Shown: piece after piece, positions 1 to 5,399 of the stretch
How the letters are laid out: each line of letters begins with the position of its first letter
How positions within the stretch are numbered: position 1 is the stretch's first letter
DNA from: JBLMZW01 sp050259035
GTDB lineage: Bacteria > Bacillota > Syntrophomonadia > Syntrophomonadales > DTU052
NCBI GenBank assembly: GCA_050259035.1
Contig: JBLMZW010000149.1
Location: 1 to 9,290 of the forward strand
Direction: 5' to 3'
Length of the DNA stretch: 9,290 nucleotides
Made by a program: the position numbers and the translations under genes
Notes under the pieces: generated by a model
Seen by the model: only the letters and a program-made list of their open reading frames with translations
Databases searched by the model: none
What the model was told of the DNA's origin: nothing

Positions 1-466
1 AGCACAAACCTATAATAAGGCAAAATAGGGCCGCCAAGCTACCCAGTACCGGGCCGCCAAGCCCCACTTCGGCCTCAATCACAGCGTTTCTGGGCTGATC
101 TTTCATGGCAATAAAGGCACCGATAAAGGGAATAAAGATAGGGGCTGAAACATTAAGGTTAAGCCGCTTGGCGGTAATGTAATGTCCCATTTCATGAACC
201 AGGATCAAGAACACAAATCCGATTGCAAAACTCCAACCATACGTGATTGCATACATGTAGATCATAACCAGCATTGAGATAATAGTACCCATAAACTTCC
301 CCAGCTTTAAAAAAACCAGAAGGAATTTTAATTTACCGAGGCCCAACGCAATAGCCGCTAATAATGCTATAATCCCGGTTTTAGATTTTGGTGATTTACC
401 TTCCTGAAAATCCTCAGATGATTCCTCTGGGCCTTGATCCCGGTTATTTACATTCTGGTCGTTCAT
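1..466 (-). CDS. Site-2 protease family (M50) membrane metalloprotease, 3' end beyond the window
   Basis: An open frame runs from an ATG at 464-466 through the left edge of the window; about 155 residues are visible. The first 30 or so residues are polar and acidic, followed by hydrophobic stretches at about 31-55 and 59-90. The zinc-binding motif HEMGH at residues 91-95 (194-180) sits at the end of a membrane segment, as in intramembrane site-2 proteases. Residues about 108-125 are again hydrophobic, and a GLGGPVLGS stretch matches the glycine/proline-rich segment that follows the active-site helix in this family. The third ligand (an Asp in the NPDG/LDG motif) would lie outside the window. 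AGGGG at 476-480 stands 9 nt before the ATG and supports this start. It follows trmO by 108 bp on the same strand. The family cleaves substrates inside membranes; no substrate can be inferred here. Confidence 0.9.
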   Translation of the reverse strand, partial: MNDQNVNNRDQGPEESSEDFQEGKSPKSKTGIIALLAAIALGLGKLKFLLVFLKLGKFMGTIISMLVMIYMYAITYGWSFAIGFVFLILVHEMGHYITAKRLNLNVSAPIFIPFIGAFIAMKDQPRNAVIEAEVGLGGPVLGSLAALFCLIIGLC

Positions 467-574
467 AATAGCTTTCCCCTTTGTTAACAATATTGAAATG
501 GCTTCTTAGTATAAATAGCAAGTTAGTACACGGTCTGACTCCAGAAATGGTGGTACAGATAACAAATCTATTAC

Positions 575-1045
575 TCATAAATACCGGTCATCCGATCTTC
601 TTTGGCGCACTTCATCCCGTGAAGCTTTCATCCATCCGGATACTGCATTTACCGGGCAGTCAAACTGGGGGATGTAGGGTTTAATATCGATAAGCGGGGT
701 TCCGTTCAGTACATCGATGCCTCGCACCTTGATACAATTCCCTTCAACCGCTACCAGTTCTACTATTGACAGACCTATTCTAGCCGGACGAAGCGGTGAC
801 CGGGTGGCGAACACCCCGCGTTTTACTGTATCCATAAAGGGAATAAGCCGCAGTTCGGTTCGGGTCGTTTTATGGAAGTGATAGATAAGATAAATGTGGC
901 TGAACCCATCAAGGTCTTTCAATCCTTCAACCAGTTCAGGGTTTACAACTACTTCCCCCTCCGCATCCTGGGCACCGATGGGTTGAATTGGCATATTTTG
1001 CAGGTCTTCGAAAGGAGAATGTATCACCCCTATATATTCAGTCAT
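575..1045 (-). CDS. trmO: tRNA (N6-threonylcarbamoyladenosine(37)-N6)-methyltransferase, TrmO/TsaA family, one-domain form
   Basis: This 156-residue protein has the TrmO/TsaA (YaeB-like) family landmarks. They are IGVIHSPF at 5-12, GFSHIYLIYHFH at 47-58, the signature FATRSPLRPARIGLS at 79-93, and DVLNGTPLIDIKPYIP at 111-126. The family uses S-adenosylmethionine to methylate t6A37 of tRNA to m6t6A and has a beta-barrel SAM-binding fold. E. coli TrmO is about 235 residues with an extra C-terminal domain; this one ends soon after the SAM-binding domain, like many short homologues. It is preceded by an extended -10 promoter and followed by a membrane protease gene on the same strand. The start is slightly uncertain. 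The best Shine-Dalgarno (AAGGAG, 1067-1072) lies 21 nt before this ATG, whereas an in-frame ATT at 1055-1057 would be 9 nt from it. Family identity is secure; the exact tRNA specificity of the short form is inferred. Confidence 0.88.
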   Translation of the reverse strand: MTEYIGVIHSPFEDLQNMPIQPIGAQDAEGEVVVNPELVEGLKDLDGFSHIYLIYHFHKTTRTELRLIPFMDTVKRGVFATRSPLRPARIGLSIVELVAVEGNCIKVRGIDVLNGTPLIDIKPYIPQFDCPVNAVSGWMKASRDEVRQRRSDDRYL

Positions 1046-1066
1046 ATATGAAGTAATCGAACTCCA

Positions 1067-1072
1067 CTCCTT
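1067..1072 (-). promoter_or_regulatory. Shine-Dalgarno of trmO, unusually far from the ATG
   Basis: AAGGAG on the minus strand lies 21 nt upstream of the trmO ATG at 1043-1045. A second GGAG at 1062-1065 is still 16 nt away. An in-frame ATT codon at 1055-1057 would sit 9 nt from AAGGAG. The protein may therefore start at a rare ATT codon, four residues earlier, or use the weak closer sites. Confidence 0.45.
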
Positions 1073-1086
1073 CTGCCATTTTCCAC

Positions 1087-1095
1087 ATTATATCA
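1087..1095 (-). promoter_or_regulatory. Extended -10 promoter for trmO
   Basis: The minus strand reads TGATATAAT, a perfect TATAAT preceded by the TGn extension, about 42 nt before the trmO ATG. No good -35 hexamer lies 16-18 nt upstream, which is tolerated by extended -10 promoters. It would make trmO, and probably the following protease gene, independent of the upstream operon. Confidence 0.6.
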
Positions 1096-1316
1096 CGGTG
1101 ATACGAAGAACTTTAGGAACCTATAGCTAAAATCTAACAAAGATATATCAGGATAAACCAATCATAAAAATGGGACAACAATACTCGCTCCTGGTCTCCT
1201 TGCAAAAGATAAACCACCGTTGAAACTCTCGTGGAGCTTGACATGGGAACGTGAGCACTCGCTGCGTTCAAACAGCCAGCCTACGTCAAGCCCATTCCTT
1301 CAGATAACGTCCCCAG
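1096..1316. other. Intergenic stretch with an imperfect nested hairpin, no gene seen
   Basis: This interval lies between the end of the membrane-protein gene and the trmO promoter. I see no convincing coding frame in it. It contains an outer inverted repeat gcttgac (1236-1242) / gtcaagc (1285-1291). Inside it is a smaller stem, gaacg (1247-1251) / cgttc (1265-1269), which itself contains agc/gct around an ACTC loop. Neither strand has a U-run after the stems, so this is not a normal intrinsic terminator. It may be a relic of a repeat element. Confidence 0.35.
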
Positions 1317-1589
1317 TCAAGCGGGTAAATACTGCCTTGCTATCTTGTCTTCCGGCTTTTTATCCATCAAATACAAAAACATTACCATTAGCCATTCCCA
1401 TGGTTTCATTAGAATATATGTAACGTCCGCTCTCAGTTGAGTGGTAATATGCCTGGATAAAGGGTAACCATATTTGTCATAAACATAGCGAATGCGATTA
1501 TGAACTTTGGGAATACGCTCCTGTATCATCTCTTCAAAGGCATTGGCTACACATAGTTGTCGGTTAATAATGATAAATTCTCCGTGCGT
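1317..1589 (-). pseudogene. C-terminal tail of the membrane-protein gene, displaced into the -1 frame
   Basis: This frame is open from just after a TAA at 1590-1592 to the TGA at 1317-1319. It reads HGEFIIINRQLCVANAFEEM and continues with a charged segment, a YDKYGYPLSRHI stretch and an aromatic LMKPWEWLMVMFLYLMD segment, ending in ARQYLPA. It has no plausible start codon with a ribosome binding site. It joins seamlessly to the upstream frame (1547-2533) if one base is restored within about 1583-1589. For example, CGCAC read as CGCCAC gives ...GKRHGEF.... I therefore take it as the true C-terminus of that gene, not as a separate small gene. The restored product would be about 405 residues. 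A sequencing or assembly error would look identical. Confidence 0.72.
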
Positions 1590-2533
1590 TTACCATATCG
1601 AAGCGGCTTGACTATTGAATAATGACCATTTAAAGCTACCGTACATAGATAATGGCCCCCTTGAACTACGATCGGGGGCGGAGAAACTTTTTGAGAAACG
1701 AACCACTCGCTGGTTTCGGTAAACGCTTTGATCATAGCATCGGGTTGTTGCCCAAAAAGAACTAGCAATAGAATTAGAATCCCGAGCGACGGAATCATAA
1801 AGGGTATAGCTAAAACTGGCCAACCAGAACTCTTTAACAATAACAAGTTGCACCAATTAAGAAATCTGTTGTCATAAACCTTATTTGTCTCCGTGGCTAT
1901 GTACTCTTTAATTACGTTTTTTATAAGAGCAATACAGCACAGAACATAATTAAATGCGAACAAACTGGCGAAGATTGCGTCATTATCCATTAAATACACC
2001 GGTGTTAAAAAATGGTTGGAAAGCTGGGCAATCCATAGCACACACATGGCGCAGCCAATATACATTGCAGATATGCAAAGGACAATTAATAAGGGTGGTA
2101 AGTTGGTTTTTTTTATCCGTAAAACCAGATAGCCTACTAATCCAGTCACGGCCAACGTAATAATGGTGGGAGAATACCCGGAAGCAACTGGAGTATGACA
2201 GGGATTTGCATCATATGCCCCTATTATAAGTGGCTGGTTATAGTCTTTTTCAAACCAGTTAGACGTTAAAATCCACGTTAATAAAGGCCCGGCGGTCATT
2301 ATTAATCCATCAATCAGGTTCGGTTTAATGGGATTCTCTAGAAAAATATTAATTATGTTTAAAACAGTAAGCAGCAGCGGTCCACCCATAAAAAGAGTAA
2401 TAAGAAAAAGGACCAAGGCATCCGATTCTGTGGAAAATAAATATACCACGGTCATGAGTATAAGTACTAAACCCCCTATTTTTATGTGTGGGGGTATTCG
2501 AGAATTTTTGCTAACCTTAGTTCCGTGATTCAC
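1547..2533 (-). CDS. Multi-pass membrane protein of unknown function, frame-broken at its C-terminus
   Basis: The frame starts at a GTG (2531-2533), with AAGGG 9 nt upstream, and gives 328 residues before a TAG at 1547-1549. About seven hydrophobic segments are visible, near residues 19-35, 40-63, 72-91, 120-138, 146-170, 183-206 and 234-260. A soluble region follows with GGHYLCTVALNGHYSIVKPL. The last nine or so residues after GKR are out of frame: the neighbouring -1 frame continues with GEFIIINRQL and a 70-plus-residue tail that looks genuinely coding. From memory the architecture and tail resemble an uncharacterised family that may be Pfam DUF6688, which I could not verify. It is the last gene of a three-gene operon, 17 bp after the mini-metalloprotease gene. 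No enzymatic motif is recognised. Confidence 0.75.
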   Translation of the reverse strand: MNHGTKVSKNSRIPPHIKIGGLVLILMTVVYLFSTESDALVLFLITLFMGGPLLLTVLNIINIFLENPIKPNLIDGLIMTAGPLLTWILTSNWFEKDYNQPLIIGAYDANPCHTPVASGYSPTIITLAVTGLVGYLVLRIKKTNLPPLLIVLCISAMYIGCAMCVLWIAQLSNHFLTPVYLMDNDAIFASLFAFNYVLCCIALIKNVIKEYIATETNKVYDNRFLNWCNLLLLKSSGWPVLAIPFMIPSLGILILLLVLFGQQPDAMIKAFTETSEWFVSQKVSPPPIVVQGGHYLCTVALNGHYSIVKPLRYGKRTENLSLLTDNYV

Positions 2534-2550
2534 TGTACTATACCCTTTTC

Positions 2551-3078
2551 TTATACCATTAAATGCACAATCAAATTAGGAATAAGCATAGTCACTGCTA
2601 GGCCATAGATAAGGTCCAGCCAAACTACCGATCCCACTGCACATATAAAGATAATTATTATAATAGGGGTAGCAACGATTTTAGTCAGAATCGGCGTTTC
2701 CTTGTTTTTAATTGCCGCCCAGATGCTGTTGGCATCCCCTGTGCTGGGGAAAGAATGCATAGCAATCGATACACCAAGCCAGATTAGGAAGTATTCCAGC
2801 GGTCCGCCGGTATCAAACTTTATAACCTGAACAGCCGCCGGAGCAGCAATAATCGCGCCTATTACCGTGTTAACTATAAACGGCCCGATCCCTATCAGAA
2901 TATGCTGCCAGGGCTGCGAGGGTATCTCATGCAGAACATATCCAACCGGATTTTTAAACTGAAAATATACAACTTCGAAAACGGATACCCGGGCAAACCG
3001 ACAAAACAACTGATGAGCTATTTCGTGTACCATGACCCCGGGGAAGGTCAAAATTGCGATTAAGAATCCAGGAATCAT
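2551..3078 (-). CDS. Minimal M50-like membrane zinc metalloprotease (HEIAH)
   Basis: A 175-residue, almost wholly hydrophobic protein. HEIAH at residues 18-22 (3027-3013) is the HExxH zinc site and lies at the end of the first membrane helix. GPFIVNTVIG at 65-74 resembles the GPxxN segment of site-2 proteases. GDANSIW at 114-120 offers Asp115 as a third zinc ligand, in place of the usual NPDG/LDG context. Hydrophobic segments lie at about 1-17, 58-83, 95-110, 128-150 and 152-172. The protein is shorter than typical site-2 proteases and has no PDZ domain, so it matches the small 'metalloprotease family' group related to M50 or DUF3267 proteins. AGGAGG at 3087-3092 stands 8 nt before the ATG and overlaps the TAG of the preceding TPR gene, which points to coupled translation. 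The substrate is unknown. Confidence 0.85.
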   Translation of the reverse strand: MIPGFLIAILTFPGVMVHEIAHQLFCRFARVSVFEVVYFQFKNPVGYVLHEIPSQPWQHILIGIGPFIVNTVIGAIIAAPAAVQVIKFDTGGPLEYFLIWLGVSIAMHSFPSTGDANSIWAAIKNKETPILTKIVATPIIIIIFICAVGSVVWLDLIYGLAVTMLIPNLIVHLMV

Positions 3079-3090
3079 TTACTATCCCTC

Positions 3091-4218
3091 CTATCGCCAA
3101 TTGACTTGGCCTGAAAAAGTGGAACGTAGGTCATCGGGTTTAAAACGGTAGAAATCTTTTTCTTTGAGAAACAGGTTAAAGGCCTTGTCTCTTTCAGCTA
3201 TTTTTCCGTTGTAGTGGTAGGCTAGAGCTAGAATTGCCAGGTTCTGGCCGTCATGTGGTTGAATATCAACTGCTTTTTTGGCTAACCGCAAACCATTTAC
3301 ATCGTTATGAAGCTTTAATTCTATCTCCGCCAGGCTCTTATAAGCGTAATAATCCTCGGCATTAAGATTCAGCATCTGGTTGCAGCAGTTACGACATTTT
3401 TCATAGTCGCTTCTTTCGCGGTATATCGCAGCTAATAAATAAATTGCCGGCTTATAATCAGGGGATTGTTTAATAATCTTCAGCACCAATTTTTCCGCTT
3501 CAACGTAGTTCTTTTGGTCAAAATAGTCCGAAGCAAGCATTTCACATGCGATTATATTATCCGGATTATCCGCTATATACTTAATCAGCACATCTGTCCC
3601 GGGCTTGTTGTTACTGTCTTTTAACACTTTCATTAAAGATTCGTTTGGATAATAAAGCTCATCGATAGTCTGTATAATAGGGTTAATTTCATTTACCAGT
3701 TCCTCGTCGGCTTTGCGCCCGGCCAATTGAGAAAATGTTTCCCCAGCCTTTATTGCTTCACCATTTTCATACTCCGAAACACATAATCTGGCTAATAAAA
3801 GGGTGGATTTTGGATAAATCTTAACCGCTTTCTGGTATTCTCGAGTTGCGGTTGCATAGAGCCTGGCCTTTTCGGCTCGCTGCCCTCTCTCGAAATCCAC
3901 TGCTGCATCGATGGCTTTAGGGAACCGGGCCAGTGCAACAGCCATTATGACCAGGATTAGAAGGGAGACAACGGAAATCCATTTAGGTAAAGGCTGAGAA
4001 GAAAACCTATTACGGCATTCAGTACAAAGCGGAAACTCATATTCGTTTTCGATCTCTGTACTTCCGCAGCTCTGGCAAACATTATCAGGAAGCTCAGTAG
4101 GCAATTCTGTTGGATCTGCTGAATTATCGGGGGTCTCCGGGCTGGTATCTGACGGGTTAGGTGAATCAGGTTCTGGATTGATAATCAGATTGTTATCATC
4201 CAAATAGCAATCCCTCAT
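3091..4218 (-). CDS. Zinc-ribbon, single-pass membrane TPR protein
   Basis: There are 375 residues from the ATG at 4216-4218, or 370 from a better-supported TTG at 4201-4203. An acidic Pro/Ser/Asp-rich leader (about 12-46) precedes a zinc ribbon with Cys48-x2-Cys51 and Cys65-x2-Cys68. One membrane helix follows at about 80-98. The rest is tetratricopeptide-like: one repeat at about 113-137 (KARLYATATREYQKAVKIYP), a less regular stretch, then repeats near 222-253, 256-289, 290-323 and 325-357. The likely topology is ribbon in the cytoplasm and TPR outside, but this is inferred. TPR domains bind protein partners, so it probably acts as a scaffold or substrate adaptor. It is the first gene of the operon with the HEIAH metalloprotease and the polytopic membrane protein, which it precedes by 12 bp. 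No convincing promoter is seen in the AT-rich DNA just upstream. Confidence 0.87.
   Translation of the reverse strand: MRDCYLDDNNLIINPEPDSPNPSDTSPETPDNSADPTELPTELPDNVCQSCGSTEIENEYEFPLCTECRNRFSSQPLPKWISVVSLLILVIMAVALARFPKAIDAAVDFERGQRAEKARLYATATREYQKAVKIYPKSTLLLARLCVSEYENGEAIKAGETFSQLAGRKADEELVNEINPIIQTIDELYYPNESLMKVLKDSNNKPGTDVLIKYIADNPDNIIACEMLASDYFDQKNYVEAEKLVLKIIKQSPDYKPAIYLLAAIYRERSDYEKCRNCCNQMLNLNAEDYYAYKSLAEIELKLHNDVNGLRLAKKAVDIQPHDGQNLAILALAYHYNGKIAERDKAFNLFLKEKDFYRFKPDDLRSTFSGQVNWR
4210..4217 (-). promoter_or_regulatory. Shine-Dalgarno-like site favouring a TTG start for the TPR gene
   Basis: No G-rich site precedes the ATG at 4216-4218; the upstream DNA is almost all A and T. Just inside the frame, TGAGGGAT (4210-4217) contains GAGGG, spaced about 8 nt from an in-frame TTG at 4201-4203. 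The protein probably begins at that TTG, five residues later than the longest frame. Confidence 0.5.
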
Positions 4219-4654
4219 TTCTATTTATTAATATGTCTTACATTTTATTTCTATATCATCCTTGATATTCCTTTATCCTACATTAACCAATGCAGCTTGA
4301 ATTCAGGTCAGCTGCGGCAACATTTGATGAGCCCATACACACGGGGGAAACTTGATGCTTCAAGTGGCGGGTTGGACAACCGGATGTTGGACGCGAGGAC
4401 CCCCTTCGCTCACCCAACGTCCCCAAGTCAATCAACCCACTCCCGTCGCTGGCGAAGTGAGCCGTAGGTGGCGAGAAAATTAGGAGGGAGTGGTTTTGGT
4501 TCCAGCCAGTGTCCCCGTTCACCCAACATCCCCAGGTTACGCCGCCTCTTGTAGGATGGCGGGGAAAATGTTAGGTTAGAGTTAAGAAAACTACGGGATA
4601 ATGTAGAGGATTACCCGGCGTCTGTTCCTCCCGTGATCTAATAAAGGAGATAAA
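4219..4654. other. Intergenic region between divergent genes, with a GC-rich repeat/hairpin patch
   Basis: I find no credible gene here; a 79-codon minus-strand frame (4283-4522) has no ribosome binding site and no family look. The ends are AT-rich (4219-4290 and about 4565-4605) and the middle, about 4291-4560, is clearly richer in G+C. The middle holds two copies of a 19-bp direct repeat (4410-4428 and 4519-4537, two mismatches) and several short dyads. These are gcagct/agctgc (4292-4297/4310-4315), acttga/tcaagt (4350-4355/4360-4365) and ccactccc/gggagtgg (4437-4444/4486-4493). A GATAAT at 4597-4602 could be the -10 of the plus-strand gene, but no -35 stands out. Confidence 0.5.
4410..4537. 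repeat. Pair of 19-bp direct repeats, TCACCCAACRTCCCCARGT
   Basis: Copy one is at 4410-4428 and copy two at 4519-4537; they differ at two positions. A related stretch, aacgtccccagtcaa, occurs at 1306-1320, spanning the stop codon of the frame-broken membrane gene, and matches 4416-4431 except for one extra base. A reverse-oriented ggatgttgga at 4382-4391 matches the core of copy two. This suggests a family of short interspersed repeats, but copy number cannot be judged from one window. Confidence 0.4.
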
Positions 4655-5359
4655 ATGAGTACAATTACTATTACCAAACAGTTCTGTGGGCCGCCGGATT
4701 CAGGTAATGGGGGTTATACCTGTGGTATGCTGGCCAGGCACATTGACGGACCTGCTGAGGTTACCCTGCTGCTGCCGCCGCCCCTGGAAGAGGATATGGA
4801 AGTACGGCACGAACCGGAAGGCGGAGTAGTTCTTCTCTGGGGAGAGAAACCCGTTGCGCGGGCTGTGCCTGCCGTAGTCGATTTAGAGGTGCCGCAGCCA
4901 CCGTCTTTTGAAGCCGCTCAAAAGGGATTCGTAGACCATGCCTGGATGAAGGATCATATTTTCCCTACTTGTTTCGTTTGCGGACCGGCGCGGAGCCCGG
5001 GGGATGGTCTGCGTATTTTTTCAGGCCTGGTGGAGGGACAGGAATACGTCGCGGCTCCCTGGATACCGGATCCATGTTTCAGGGATGAGAACGGTTATGT
5101 ACGGGAAGAAATCATATGGGCTTGTCTGGATTGCCCCGGAGCCTGGGCTGCAATAGTTGATAAACTGAAAGTAATCGTCCTGGGCCGGTTGGCGGTAAAA
5201 ATTATGGATCAGGTCAAGGTCGGGGAACACTGTGTGATTTTGGGTTGGATAACCTCAGAAGAAGGCCGCAAGACCCTGGTCGGCACCGCTCTATTCGGTG
5301 AAGACGGGCGGCTATGTGCTAACGCCCGGGCCACCTGGATTGAACTTCGAACTAAGTAA
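4655..5359 (+). CDS. Hotdog-fold, thioesterase-like protein of unknown substrate
   Basis: This 234-residue soluble protein begins at an ATG with AAAGGAG (4643-4649) 5 nt upstream. It ends in two consecutive TAA codons. The N-terminal half opens with GPPDSGNGGYTCG (12-24), the style of the hotdog central-helix region, and continues with ARHIDGPAEVTLLLPPPL. A proline-rich linker near 76-85 leads to FPTCFVCGP (103-111), PGDGLRIF, then WACLDCPGAWAA (155-166), where a second hotdog helix is expected. The pattern suggests two fused or one-and-a-half hotdog domains, as in acyl-CoA thioesterase-like proteins common in actinobacteria and some Clostridia. No catalytic residue can be assigned with confidence. 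It is the only plus-strand gene, transcribed alone, and is closed by the hairpin at 5373-5398. The fold is a recalled resemblance and the substrate is unknown. Confidence 0.68.
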   Translation: MSTITITKQFCGPPDSGNGGYTCGMLARHIDGPAEVTLLLPPPLEEDMEVRHEPEGGVVLLWGEKPVARAVPAVVDLEVPQPPSFEAAQKGFVDHAWMKDHIFPTCFVCGPARSPGDGLRIFSGLVEGQEYVAAPWIPDPCFRDENGYVREEIIWACLDCPGAWAAIVDKLKVIVLGRLAVKIMDQVKVGEHCVILGWITSEEGRKTLVGTALFGEDGRLCANARATWIELRTK

Positions 5360-5372
5360 TAACCACAAATAT

Positions 5373-5398
5373 AGCCCGGGCTCTCACCCGGGCTTTTT
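5373..5398 (+). terminator. Intrinsic terminator between convergent genes
   Basis: The perfect 8-bp stem AGCCCGGG / CCCGGGCT with a 6-nt loop (5381-5386) is followed by TTTTT on the plus strand, 13 nt after the stop of the hotdog gene. On the minus strand the stem is followed by a looser U-rich tail (TATATTTG), so it probably also ends transcription of the ABC operon, whose last stop codon is at 5400-5402. Confidence 0.9.
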
Positions 5399-5399
5399 A

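Noticed and set aside
1220..1423. 67-codon plus-strand frame
   Set aside because: Overlaps the coding tail of the minus-strand membrane gene and the hairpin region, with no start signal or recognisable content.
1547..1589. Programmed -1 ribosomal frameshift in the membrane-protein gene
   Set aside because: No X-XXY-YYZ heptamer in the permitted interval; the GCAC context fits loss of a base better. Not fully excluded.
4283..4522. 79-codon minus-strand frame in the intergenic patch
   Set aside because: Starts without a ribosome binding site, has low-complexity content and lies in a repeat/hairpin region; more likely chance openness in GC-rich DNA.
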